DNA from: Ctena decussata
Taxonomy: Eukaryota; Mollusca; Bivalvia; Lucinida; Lucinidae
Assembly (NCBI GenBank): GCA_963989385.1
Contig: OZ022513.1
Coordinates: 17,839,928-17,903,927, forward strand
Direction of reading: 5' to 3'
Length of the DNA stretch: 64,000 nt
Below the pieces are notes generated by a model that saw only the letters and a program-made list of their open reading frames with translations, made no database searches and was not told the DNA's origin. A program made the translations under genes and the position numbers. Below, piece by piece: positions 44,336 through 55,835 of this stretch (positions within the stretch are counted from its first letter, which is position 1; every line of letters starts with the position of its first letter).

Positions 44336-47300
44336 TCCCTAAGTGTCCGACAGCCCTAAATGTCCGACAAAATTTATTTTTTTCTAAAAACGGCAGAATA
44401 GTAAAAGAAACTATTATTAAAAGCATAATCAGTAAATATTTCAAAAAAATAATTAGTGAAAAATACTCAAAATCTAACTTAGAAAAAAATTTGTCGGACA
44501 CTTAGGGACGACCCAAAGGTCCCTAAATGTCCGACAACCCTAAATGTCCGAAAAGTTGAAAATCGATATAAGGTTTCGTTATCAGAGTAAAAACAATAAA
44601 TATGATCGTAAAAGGTGAACAAGATACTTTTTGTATATAATAATAACAGTAATAATGATAATAATAAACACAAAATGCCGGGAAAGGTATCAAGTTCGTT
44701 ACTGACTCCATATAAAAGACAGTAAAAAAAAGTAAGTGTCTGGCAAAATTTTAGGGTTTCTAAAACCATTATAAACCATAATAAAAGAATATAAAGTAAT
44801 CATTTGCTACAAATAATTCTTCAAAAATACTCAAAATGTAAGCATGGTGAAAACAAGATCTGTCGGACATTTAGAGTCATGTGTCCCTAAGTGTCCGACA
44901 ATGTATGAATCTATTTTCAAGTGAAGTAGAAGTTCTAAAACCATTTTCTATTCTAGTCTAAAGATACATTGGTAAATTATTAATTACTGTTCTATATTAG
45001 AATATATATCAAGAACCTTAGGGAAACAAAATGCCGCCATGTATTTGGTAATTACAAAACTATTAAGGTAGAATACAGATTCTTAGTTTTTCAAAAACTG
45101 TCAGGAAGTGACAAAACTTATTATAAATGCATATATAGAACTTAATTTGAACAAATGGTTAATCAAAACTACGAGAATATAATAATAAAGTAACAAAAAT
45201 ATTTCAAAAGGAAATTAGAATTTGTCGGACATTTAGGGAATCTGTCCCTAAGTGTCCGACAGGTTATGATTTTATATTAGAGTGAGATGTAACTAAGAAC
45301 TCACTAAATATGACCTTAACAAGTTGAAATAGACGATATAATACAGAAACTTTGATAAATTATTGACCACTGGTTTGATAGTTTGTACAAAAATATACAA
45401 TATAAATGATATAGTGAAAAGAAAGTTTTGGAAAACAAACTGGCAGCAATTGTATTTGGTAACTACAGAGAATACTTTGATGTGTCAGACAAAATCTTAG
45501 GCTTCTTAAAATTTCTTGAAAGTGAGCAAAACCGTCATAAATGCATAAATACCCGTATTGTGCGTAAGTATTGGGACAAGAAAAAAAACTTCACTTTCCA
45601 GCTGTCCCTATTCTTATGCCGTCGAAAAATAATTATTTTTTAATGTGTCCCAATACTTAGGTCCATAGAGTCCTGCCCATCAAAGAACACACGAAGTTCG
45701 CCGCAACTTTCGTTGTATCGAAAAAAATGGCACCTGTTGACAAAGAGTTGAAAAAACGAGGAGGGCTTTAGTCCGTGTTGGGGTTACTGTTTATTGGCAT
45801 TTATTGTTGAATAAAAGATGTCTCCACCTGAAATCCACTTATAAATCCTGAATTTAAGTTTCAATGTTTAATTATAGTTTGTCACAACAAAACCGGTTGA
45901 TCCGGTATTTGACCAATACCGACTCAGTGTCAAAAAGTTATGACACTCTATAAACAACTCATTAAATGTTTTTTGACAGTTGGATTACCGATTAGAAAGA
46001 GAAAACGTGCCGTATGCATCACTTCCAAAGTTGTAAAAAAAGTATGGAGAAGAAGAAAAAAAAAGGATTTCTACAATTAATTCCGTCATATTCAAGATTG
46101 AAACTATCAAAACTCTGGTCAGAGATCGCAGATGTTACAGTTACATGATTCTCTTTTTTCTTTTTTTTTTTTTGGTCGGAGTATCAATACATGTTTTCTC
46201 GTGACCGAGTGCAATGAATGATATGACTTTTATGAAACAGTGATAATTGTTTATTTTGCAACGATCAAACAACAAGAATGACGCAGCAAAACCAGTCGAA
46301 TTTCGTAGCTGCCATTAGATAATAAGAGCAGTGCGCAGTCTGTTCAGCTACTTCGCTGTAACGGCGAATGTTTGTAAGGTCTCTAAGTGTCTGACAGCCC
46401 TCAATGTTCTGATTGTGCTGCGTAATTGCGCAGGAGTATCTCCTCCGATTTTGTGATCGCGCATCACTTAGCTCTCGATGTTTACTCATATAGATTTATC
46501 CAAGCGGGCGGCGAATGTTGCGGTTGCGCAAGCTGATCTGAATATTCACTTCTCGCAACTGGCACTTTTACAGGTTTTGCTTGTTGGAACAAAGTATTTC
46601 CTGCAAAGACCAAAGAGACGCATTGATGACTGTTAACATTCACTGGCGAACAGCCAACCCGGATCAGACTATACATCTCGCGGTCCGCCGGGTGTGCCTG
46701 CGATGAATGTAGGACATTTCGGCCATGGACGTTCAAGAGAACAACAAAAAATCATTGGACTTCATTAAGACTAGCTTTAAGTTACTCATATGAGTACTTA
46801 ATTTAATTATAAAAAGTAATTTTTGGATAAAGGCCGAAATGTCCACCCTTGACAATTTCTAAGGCCGAAATGTCCGTGGCCGAACTGTCCGAGGCCGAAA
46901 TGTCCGTGGCCGAAATGTCCGAGCACCGCTTGCGATATCAACAGAGGCAAACATTCTGCGCATTTTGTGCCGTGTGCCGATGCGAAGGTTTATCATAGTT
47001 TCCGCTGTTTGCAACTTGCAGCGCTATCGTCAACTTCGCCGCGCATGACGAATTTAAGTACCCGCCGATTTTAGAGTACTCACACAGTAACATACGATAA
47101 AAATTTTTTTTAATCCCTTTGGGGCCCGAAAACGCTGTCCCAATTCTTTGGATAACTAACATTACTAATATTTTTTTGCGTTTGTTAAGTATGGACCAAT
47201 ACTTTGGGTCCTTTAAAATAATTATTTTCACGATTTTGAAGCTTGTCCCACTTCTCTGTGTGTCCCGATTCTTACGCAAATTACGGTAACAGTCATGTTG

Positions 47301-47395
47301 TACCAATAACTCTTCAAAAATACTCCAAATATAGCTAAAGATGAAAACAGAATCTGCTGGACATTTAGGGACATGTGTTCCGAAGTGTCCGACAA
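44336..47395. repeat. Array of TGTCGGACA / TCCCTAAGTGTCCGACA motifs
   Basis: The 17-bp motif TCCCTAAGTGTCCGACA (A/G variants) occurs at 44336, 44520, 44884 and 45245. Inverse copies TGTCGGACA-YTTAGGGA are at 44492, 44861 and 45223, usually paired head to head within 40 bp. Diverged pairs are at 46380 and 47355-47394. The DNA between pairs is itself repeated, with a unit of about 360 bp (TTTGGTAAATTA..., CAAAATGCC..., GTATTTGGTAA blocks at 44.9-45.5 and 47.4-47.6 kb). It begins 51 bp upstream of the E1 acceptor. Confidence 0.8.
46838..46925 (+). repeat. GGCCGAAATGTCC minisatellite
   Basis: Six units of 13-18 bp (GGCCGAAATGTCCGT and variants) within the motif-array region. The core resembles both the GGGGCCGAAGTGTC units at 9.1 and 18.1 kb and the CCCTAAATGTCCGACA motif around it. 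Confidence 0.75.
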
Positions 47396-47679
47396 TCTTA
47401 TAAATCTATATTCAAGTCGACTAGAAGTTTGAAAAATCATTAAATATGAATATAAGGTTGAAATAGACAATATACTAAATACTCTTTGGTAAATTAATGA
47501 CTACTGTTTTCATAATTTGTATGAGAGTATACATTATAATAAAGAAACTTCGGACAAACAAAATGCCAGGAAATGTATTTGGTAAGTACAGAGAATGCCT
47601 TGAATGGCCAGACAATGCTTAGCTTAAGTTAGGGTTTCGAGGAAAGTCAATCTAGTAAAAAAAATTACGTTAATTAAAG

Positions 47680-48417
47680 TGGAACTATCATAACGCAAAC
47701 TGTCTTTGTTACCTAGTTTTACCTTTCGTTCTGGTACCCTAACACCCTTTATCTTTATGGCTATTTCGGCACTATCAAATCGAGTTTTCAGACTGCATAC
47801 ACAATTTCAAATGAGCAAAGTGCGTTTTGTTTTACTTGGACAAAAAATGCGGTTCTTATTTTTATAGCATGTATTAAATAGACTGTAATATTTATTATTT
47901 CCAGACAACTTCAAGATTAACTTTATTTCTCTTCTCATGTTTACAAAGTAAACAACATCGGGTACAAACGAATATTACAATTATATAAGGCGGCACTAGA
48001 TACTATTTGTACATATACTTTTGAACACTTCTGGACGATAATGAAAAACAAAGCTCTCAGGTACAAGAAACCTTGCAGGCATACAAGCGAATGGCAAGGA
48101 ATCTTGTGCTGAGGAGCGAAAGGAGGACAGAAGGTGAGGGACAGAAAAATCTTAACCCGAACAGTTTAATAAGCATGTAAAGAAAATCAAAGCAGTTATA
48201 TAAAGCACAAAAAGAATGTTCATGCAGCAACTTAAAGCAGACACAAAAGTACACAATCACTTAAAGTACATCTGATGTAAATTTTAATAGCTACTCAAAG
48301 TGGGCGTATTACTGTACCCCGAAAAATGCGTGCTCAACCCAATAAATTTGGAATCCTTGAAAAAAAAACGGACAAAAATATTAGCAGGACATGTTTGCAA
48401 AGAGTGTTTGCACTTAT
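47680..48417. other. Unassigned AT-rich stretch
   Basis: No element or coding region recognised up to the retroposon's left target repeat. Confidence 0.35.
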
Positions 48418-48429
48418 ATGATTCAGAAT

Positions 48430-49667
48430 GTTGTTGTTCTTCAGGTTTGTCGTATCGGATGTTGTTCCCCAGGGCCAACAGCCACTAGAGCATCATATCC
48501 ACCCTGGGGCATCCGGAGTCCGTCCAGGTCTTGCGTCTGTCGTTGATGTGGTGCTGGTGATGTTTTCTGTCTTGGCGTGTTCTTGTTCTGTCTGTGAGGC
48601 TGTGATGTCGCTGTAGTGTCGTTGCTTTCCTTTAGGGCCGCGTGTCGGTGTTGGCAAAGAAGTAGGTCAGTAGGTCGGAAGCGGCCCTGGCTGTCGATGA
48701 TGCTTTCTCCCAGGGCCGCGTTGATTGCTGCGATGTAGCAGCAAAGAAGTTTCTGGTGACTAGGGCTTGTCTGGATCCATCGGGATGGTGTACGTCAGCT
48801 GCTTGTCCCTGACGATCTCTACTGCTTCCCTGATGGCTGTGAGCTGGCATTCCGGCTTTGGTGCAGAGCTGTACTTCTCATGCCAGAAATCCCAGTGGGC
48901 AGCATGATGGATTTTGCTGCCCGGTCCCTTCGTCACTGTGACTTTCTTCCAGCTCCTGCTTGTCACACCGACACAGTCCTTTGGTTTTCCCTTCCTTCGG
49001 AGCTTCATGATGGTAACGTCAGTGTGTTCCATGAATGTTGACGCTTCCACACTGTACTTGGACAGCGGCTTCTCCTCGGAAAGGGACTCGTTGTGGAACA
49101 TGTGTCGGTGAGTCTCTGGCAGTTGGGCGTTGTCTGCGGCCGGCTGTGGCTGTGACCTTCGCTTCGGAGCTGGTGGTGAAGTCATCTCCACGTCCTTTGG
49201 TGGCGTCTTCGGTGGCGGTGGTGGTGTGGAGGCCGTCTTCTCAGGAGCTGGCTTGGCTGGCGTTGATGGCGCTGGAGCTGCTGGTTTCGGCTTCTGTGCT
49301 GCTTTCTGTGTAGACTTCTTGGCAGCAGGCTTAGGCTTAGGAGCAGACTGCTCCTTTGCCCTCGAAGGAGTAGGCTTGACCGGCCTATCCTTTTTCTGTC
49401 CAGGCTGGCAAGAGCGCTTGCCAGCTGAGGGTGCAGGCTTAGAGGGGGCAGACTTGCAACGATCTCCCCCTCTCCTGCTTTCGGCCCTCTCGCTAACTTG
49501 ACTAACCTCTGGGTTGATCGCCCATGTCAAAGTTAGCTGGACAGTGTTTGATCCGTGATGCAGATCAAACACAGGGAAACCACTGAGGCGGGCTCCCTTC
49601 AAGAATCGGACTGCGAGTGCTGGAATCTTGTAGTTTTCCATCTCGGTTGAAGCGATGTTGTCTGTTC
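48430..49667 (-). mobile_element. GC-rich 1.24-kb retroposon with 12-bp target duplication
   Basis: The direct repeat ATGATTCAGAAT at 48418-48429 and 49668-49679 brackets the insert exactly. On the minus strand it has a 26-nt leader, a 293-codon frame, about 330 nt of trailer and a GAAGAACAACAAC end in place of poly(A). Its GC content is clearly above the AT-rich flanks. Target repeat length, 3' simple tail and absence of TIRs or LTRs point to target-primed insertion, either of a cellular mRNA or of a LINE relative that keeps only its first frame. Confidence 0.75.
48760..49641 (-). CDS. Unrecognised Pro/Lys/Ala-rich protein of the retroposon
   Basis: 293 residues from an ATG 27 nt inside the insert. 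Residues 1-45 are ordered (RLSGFPVFDLHHGSNTVQLT then LTWAI). Residues 55-165 are a basic, Pro-rich linker of PKPAAKK and TPPPPPKTPP type. Residues 185-293 form a second ordered part with TIMKLRRKGKP, SWKKVTVTKGPG and HHAAHWDFWHEKY, ending just after TYTIPMDPDK. No known catalytic motif is seen. The ordered-basic-ordered layout suits a nucleic-acid-binding gag- or ORF1-like protein (inference). The frame is intact and ends inside the insert. Confidence 0.6.
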   Translation of the reverse strand: MENYKIPALAVRFLKGARLSGFPVFDLHHGSNTVQLTLTWAINPEVSQVSERAESRRGGDRCKSAPSKPAPSAGKRSCQPGQKKDRPVKPTPSRAKEQSAPKPKPAAKKSTQKAAQKPKPAAPAPSTPAKPAPEKTASTPPPPPKTPPKDVEMTSPPAPKRRSQPQPAADNAQLPETHRHMFHNESLSEEKPLSKYSVEASTFMEHTDVTIMKLRRKGKPKDCVGVTSRSWKKVTVTKGPGSKIHHAAHWDFWHEKYSSAPKPECQLTAIREAVEIVRDKQLTYTIPMDPDKP

Positions 49668-49710
49668 ATGATTCAGAATCTCCGGCTAAGGTGATTAAGA
49701 CGACACCTGC

Positions 49711-49740
49711 CGGATAGCTATCCGGGTGCTATATAAGCCC
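49711..49740 (+). promoter_or_regulatory. TATA-like motif next to a perfect dyad
   Basis: CCGGATAGCTATCCGG is a 16-bp perfect palindrome, followed 5 bp later by CTATATAAGC. This resembles a core promoter reading to the right, but no convincing gene follows; the only frame is about 30 codons from 49830. It lies just outside the retroposon. Confidence 0.35.
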
Positions 49741-50024
49741 ATATAAGATGGTTTGCACTCATCGTCACCTTCAATGAACAGATCCTTTCATCAAAGCATT
49801 CTATCAAAGAATTCTCTTATCTAAGTGATTATGAGTCAAAAAAATCCTTTCCTCGTAACCGCTACTTGTATTATACAGAAGATCTCTTTAGAAACCATGT
49901 TGACTCCATATCTCAAGCCTTGAATATTCCAATAATGTGTCATTAGGATGTCACGTATCCAAAAATGTGTCTTTGACGATGTTAATTAGATAAGTGGCAA
50001 TAGATATTCTTCGACTCGGGGTAT

Positions 50025-50261
50025 GAGACAGCGACACGACAGAATCAACAATGTGGTTGAGTGCCCAGCGCAGACTCAGATCAGCCTGGGCATTCGCCCA
50101 GTCTGATCAGAGTCTTCGCTGTCCGCATGGTGGTAGCATAGACTCTTAGCTACCCTTTGAGCATTAAACGAATAGTATGGTAAAATTTGGCGGATGGCCA
50201 GGCTGATCTGAGTCTGCACGTGGCGCAGAACCACATTGTTGGTTTTGTCGCGTCGCGGCTC
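50025..50261. mobile_element. GAGCCGCGAC palindromic MITE, diverged copy
   Basis: Hairpin copy with a changed left end (GAGACAGCGACACGAC) and an intact right end (GTCGCGTCGCGGCTC). Target duplication not recognisable. Confidence 0.85.
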
Positions 50262-50644
50262 AAATAAGAAATGAATATACACGCAAATTATTCGGACATT
50301 ACGCCAATTCATGCATTTTGAATACACATATATGCTGCAGATTTCTTTTAAAATTGTAAATAAGAAGTAAATATACTCGTGAAATATTTGAACATTACGC
50401 CAATTCATACATTTTCGAAAGCACTTTGCCGCGCTTACATCACTTATATCTAGCAATATAAAATAGGCAGGATAGTTAGTTATTAAGCTAGTTACTTAAT
50501 AAAGTACGGTGAAAGCGACAGTGTATATTTGTCTACATGTTTTTCTTTTTGTGATTTTCTATATAGCAACAAGGATATAATTACATTGCTGTTGCTTTGA
50601 AAAATATTTAGTTTTAGTTCGGTGATTTGTAGGTAGGTCAAAAG

Positions 50645-50665
50645 GAGGGGGGGGGGGGGGGGGGG
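50645..50665 (+). repeat. Poly(G) run
   Basis: A G run of about 20 bases. Similar mononucleotide runs occur at 24469-24486 (G), 42779-42795 (C) and 62605-62620 (G). Such runs are error-prone in assembly. Confidence 0.9.
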
Positions 50666-50754
50666 TTCTAATTTCGCGCTATTTAAATCCGATTAATCAT
50701 ATATTGTATCGACAAAAACCTCTTGTAGAGAATCATCAAAGCGAGTATGATAAG

Positions 50755-51050
50755 TTAATTAGTTAGCTATTTAGTTAGTAAGTAAGTTACTTACTTACTC
50801 GTAGTTTAGAAACGTTTAGAGAATTTAGACAATACTTCCTGTATCGCAACTGATGACTAAAGCGATTTTGATAGACTAGTCATTCAGTTAATTAGTTAGT
50901 TAGTTAATTAGTTATGTGGCTATTACCCACATAACTAATTAACTAACTAACTAATTAACTTGGGTTTAGGCAGACTGACAGATAATGGTGGAAACAGCTG
51001 AATCGTCTACTGTCTAAATTCTAGTTTCTAACTAACTAACTTACTAACCA
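50755..51050. repeat. TTAG/CTAA tetranucleotide block with palindrome
   Basis: TTAGTTAG-type words recur, and 50887-50959 is a palindrome: TTAATTAGTTAGTTAG ... GTGGCTATTACCCAC ... CTAACTAACTAATTAA. Confidence 0.8.
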
Positions 51051-51112
51051 AACAAAATGGCTATATTATTCTCTTTAAAAGTTGTGCGTCACAGAAAGTC
51101 TATCCTTATCTG

Positions 51113-51260
51113 TCAGTCTCTCTGAGTATTGTACATAACGTTTGGGTGTTTATTGAGTCTCATCTGCCTCAATATACGCACCAGTAATTTATGACCGTTA
51201 TAAAATTTAAAGCCCCTTTCGAATGATATTTCATGACAAGGGTAGTATGGAATCGTCGGT
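51113..51260 (-). repeat. Dispersed repeat (ACGTTTGGGTGTTTATTG family)
   Basis: TACATAACGTTTGGGTGTTT, CGCACCAGT-ATTTATGA and TTCGAATGATATTTCATGA blocks recur at 55645-55835, where they are arranged as a palindrome, and in part at 58410-58450. Confidence 0.65.
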
Positions 51261-51429
51261 TCATCTGCTTCTTCATCATTTAAGAAAAAAAATGTAGTAA
51301 AGCAAAAAAAACAAGCAAATTCGACGAATTTATGTCCCCCGCCTTGGAAACTAGGTCTCCACTGTATATACACTTAGTGTTTGAGCTGGAAAAGCGACTA
51401 AGTTAAAAATGTGAAAAAAGTAATAAAAA

Positions 51430-52255
51430 AATAATGAGAGTATTATATCCAAACCACATGCATATCTTCAGATCATGATCAAAACACCTGTGAATTTTCA
51501 AAGGAATGGGCATAAAACTGTAGGAGGAGTTGAACACACAAGGTACCCACTATCTATTCACTTTGATAGTAAAAATGTATGAAAAATGGCTAAGTTCCAT
51601 TTGCGAAAAAAGTGATAAAAAATAATGTGAGGATTATATCCAAACCACATGCGTATCTTCAGACCATGACCAAAATACCTGTGAAGTTTCAAAGGAATCG
51701 GCATAAATCTGTAGGAGGAGTTGCGCACACAAGGTACCCACTATCTAGTTACTATGATAGTAAAAATCCTAAAAAATGACTAAGTTCAACTTGTGGAAAA
51801 AGTGACAAAAAATAATGTGAAAATTATATCCAAACTACAAGCATATCTTCAGACCATGACCAAAACACCTGTGAAGTTTCAAAGGCATCAGCATAAAACT
51901 CTTGGAGAAGTTGCGCACACAAGGTACCCACTATCTAGTCACTTTGATAGTAAAAACGCCTAAAAAATGACTAAGTTCAACTTGTGGAAAAAGTGACAAA
52001 AAATAATCTCAGGATTACATCCAAACCACATGCGTATCTTCAGACCATGGCAAAAACATCTGTAAAGTTTCGAAAGAATCAGCATAAAACTGTAGGAGGA
52101 GTTGCGCACACAAGGTACCTACTACTTTAGGGGGACGGAAAGACGGAAGGACGGAAGGACGGACAGACGGACGGAAGGACGGACGGACGGAAGGACGGAA
52201 TGCCGAAAACTATGTCCCTCCGCTTTTCTTCGAAAAGGCGGGGGACAAAAATATT
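51430..52255 (+). repeat. Tandem 190-bp repeat T2 ending in GACG tract and hairpin
   Basis: Four units, each with CCAAACCACATGC, TCTTCAGACCATGACCAAAA, TGTGAAGTTTCAAAGG and TAGGAGGAGTTG-GCACACAAGG. The last unit runs into GACGGAAGGACGGACG repeats (52133-52199) and then a GGGACATAGTTTT / CCTCCGC-GGCGGGGGACA end. The unit layout parallels R2 at 36.4-37.9 kb. Confidence 0.85.
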
Positions 52256-54848
52256 CTGAGCGAGCATGTAACCAATATTTTATATATGAAAGGAAGAGAG
52301 AAAAAAATTACCTCTCTACCCTTCTTGGGGAAGAGTTAATTTCTCGCAATAATTTGCAGTTTCGACAATAGGCAATATTGCATAATCAAGATGGGTATCG
52401 TTTGTAGTAGTTGTAAAGTGCGTAATCGCACCACCACTCGTTCTACTTAGGTTTGCAAAAGTACAATGACGTACAAAAGGCGATGCATACATTCGTCATT
52501 TTTTTTCTCAGAAAATAGAAATTACCTATTTACCCAAGGCCTGTAAGAGTATCCATTTTGACCGCGTGTGTCATGTGATCATGTACAGGTATTTTTCTTA
52601 TTCCTGCACGTGATTGTGACTTATGAATAACTTTTTTTTACTTTTTGTCCAATAATGCGATTTCGAGCGCGGTCGTTTGAAAATTTATCTTATTTTTTTA
52701 ATGTCAATTTTAGCAAATATTACTATCTGAAATCTATTTCAACTGTATAGCTAGATCATGTCGGAGGTACTGCATGAAACATCTTATCAAATCATTTTTT
52801 GTTGTTATTATTATCATCAAGGGAGTAAATCTTTAATCATATTTCCCATATTATTTATTTCCCGCATAACTATCTAAGAGGTCAGTCCTCGTCGTCCACA
52901 CCTTTAAATCAGAATATCTCCTAAGCCATTTGGCCAATCTTGATTAAATTTTATGTGTAGCATTGTTGGCCTGGGGGGGGGGGTCCATTTGGCCAATTTT
53001 GATTAAATTTGATGTGTAGCATTGTTGGCCTGGGGGGGGGGGTGGTTGATTGCATATGGTTTTATGGCGAATCGGACTGGAACTCTGGTTTTCATGGCAA
53101 TATATAGCTGCCATAGACTTATTATTATGGGGAAAAATTCAAAATCTTCTTCTTAGAAACCATGGGGCCCAGAACTTACATATTTAGTATGCAGCAATTG
53201 TCATTGGTCCTGTACATAAATCCTGCCAATCATGCACCTGCATGGGGTCCAGCCTGGCCACACCCCAGGGAGTCATTTGTTTATATAGAGCTATATAGGT
53301 AAAGAACCTTCAAAAATCTTCTTCTCTGAAACCATGAGGTCCTGCGCATACGCATTAAGTATGCAGCCGATAATACATAATGCAAGTTCTGGGTCTTTAC
53401 ACTGAGTGCCAAAGCGATGGAGAATAAAGCACGCACACAGTAGCGTCACCTGTGAGGATTGCTTCCGATAGATAGACCGGCAAATATTTATTCGATTCCA
53501 ATAGCCGAACTGGAATTTGATGACACATGTATGATACAAGTAGCGAACAGTGCAATGCAAGCATATTATTACACTCTATCATAATACTTCGAACCCAACA
53601 GGCATACAGTTCCGAATCAACATTGATTCAACTTTGATTCAACGTCATGACGTTGAATCAACGTCGAGTCAATATCTATTCGTCACTATCTGCCCGGTGG
53701 TAACTAATGCGCAATTTGAAACCAAATAATGCAAAATTATGGACTGGGAATTCTCATAATATAATTTCCATTTGAACATCTGCATCTTTCGAATGTCAAA
53801 TTCTAAATTTGAACAAAATGAATATTTTATAACTTCGATATTTCTTCGCAAATAAAAGCCTCGAATTATAGGTGGAGAAAGAGTCTTAAACGTTTCGCAC
53901 TTCAAACAAAACAAAATTAATTTTGTAAATGCCAAACCACAACTCTTGACCACTGTATACAAATATTCACTGGAAATTCATAATATTTAAGTTAAAAATC
54001 GTTCACATATTCAGGGTACGTGGGCGCACATTCAGGGAAATAACTTGGAAGGACCACACTATCTAGGGAAGCAAGCAGGAAGTCATGAAAAATTGTCTCC
54101 CATTGAAAATATATATTACATTGACGAGTAATTACTCCTGTTTTGGGTATCCGTTGTAAAGAAGATCATATCACGAGCGCGGACTTGATAATCCACCTTC
54201 TTCTGCGCATGCGCAAATTAAAGTTATAGTCTGATATATCGAAATAGGAATAACGTTAGATAACTCCGGATAGGGTAGACATGAACTAACAAGTCTGCTT
54301 ATCTTATTATTGGTCAAGCCCATCCACGTTTTCCCCTTTAATGTGCTTCTGAGCGGATCAAATCAAGCCTTCAGTGTGAGCCCTGGGTCTGATTAAGATA
54401 CAGTGTATATTTAGCCAGTAAGAGTGTCGCTAATTTGTATGTATATACGTTTGTATCCTCATGGGCCTATGGCCTACTGGCTTTTGAAATAAAGATCTTT
54501 CATACATAGAAACTGAAAGTTTAATTTAAACTCACATATATTACTCTCAGTGTATTCTTTATCCATGAGGACAGATTTGTAGAAAGAGTGTCATAAAACC
54601 AACCCAACCTACCTGACTGTGCATGCATTTAACCCAAATATTCAGGGGGGGGGAATGGGCATTAAACTAACCCTTCTTTTATAAAGAGTGACCAAAAAAA
54701 TATACTGTTTCCAAGAATTTTAATAACATTTTTTATCCCAATATTTAGTGTCGATACGGTAATAGGACTTTAATCAGGTTATTAAAGCGCCTTTGCACTT
54801 AATTAGTAAATCATTCAGTACTCAAATACACCTTCAAGCATTATTTAA
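52256..54848. other. Mostly unassigned; one 67-bp tandem duplication
   Basis: TCCATTTGGCCAAT...GTTGGCCTGGGGGGG is duplicated in tandem at about 52923-53050. A CAACGTCATGACGTTG palindrome with GATTCAAC repeats lies at 53622-53675. No coding region is supported. Confidence 0.45.
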
Positions 54849-55003
54849 GGAATGAATGTTATTTTTTAAACGTTTACTGAAGTATAAACTACATCGGGTC
54901 ACGAGCAAAGTAAGTAAACCCCGAAGGGGTTTACGTAAACTTTGCTCGTGACCCGATGTAGTTTATACTTCAGTAAACGTTTAAAAAATAACGTTTATTC
55001 CTT
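54849..55003. repeat. 155-bp near-perfect palindrome
   Basis: AAGGAATGAATGTTATTTTT to the centre TAAACCCCGAAGGGGTTTA and back, with one or two mismatches. The cleanest hairpin in the window; likely a MITE. No certain target duplication. Confidence 0.9.
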
Positions 55004-55644
55004 ATATTTATATTATTAAACAATGTTTTTGATCAATAAAAAGATAAAAAAAAAAGTAAGAAATACATATATAAAAATCGTTTTAAAAACAATACCGGCT
55101 GAATTTTACAATAGTTTGGAACAGCCGCATTGACACTGCCTACCAGTAAATTCCACCTCCTGCTGTATATTTCACGTGGAAGTAGGCGTAGCGAGCTGTC
55201 AGTCAATATTTACTAGCCATTCAAGTACACAGCATGTTGAAGATTTCACGTGCTACTTACTGAGATGAGCTGTCACTCTAAAGCGCGTGACACTATGTAA
55301 TTATTGACTTGTAAACGATATTGACTCCCGCATCACTTACTGGGTTTATAGAGAGTTTTGCAATGATAATGTAAATATTACATTATCATGGCATAGATGA
55401 ATGAGAAACCATTAAAGCGTATTACGAGTAGTTCACTGAAACTTTCAACAAGGTATATAAAAGATATTTTAAGTTAAATTACTATTATCTAGTAGCAAAC
55501 GAAGACAAGAAAACATTCCAAAAGGGCTTGTTTAATTGTGAAATACTTATCAGCATATCAGCTGTTCAGCGTTTTAGACTCGTTTTGCTGATCAGCAAGT
55601 TGTTAATGTGATCCAATCATCTCCGATGCTCTGTGTGCTGTATT

Positions 55645-55835
55645 GTACATAACGTTTGGGTGTTTATTGGGTCAATATACGCACCAGTGATTTATGATGG
55701 TCGTAAATCATAAATCACCGGTGCGTATGTTGAGGCAGATAGGACCCAATAAACACCCAAACGCTTCCATTCCACCTTTGTCATGAAATATACAAAAGCC
55801 GCTTTCGAATTATATTTCATGAAAAAGATGGTATG
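55645..55835. repeat. Palindromic copy of the ACGTTTGGGTGTTTATTG repeat
   Basis: TTTGGGTGTTTATTGGGTC ... CGCACCAGTGATTTATGA is followed by its complement up to CCCAATAAACACCCAAACG, then TTCGAATTATATTTCATGA as at 51220. Confidence 0.8.

Noticed and set aside
44341..47372. TTAGGG words suggesting internal telomere repeat
   Set aside because: TTAGGG occurs only once within each 17-bp motif and is never in tandem.
48914..49501. Plus-strand frames rich in Gly/Ala/Val
   Set aside because: Antisense to the GC-rich 293-codon frame; length is explained by scarcity of stop codons in GC-rich DNA.
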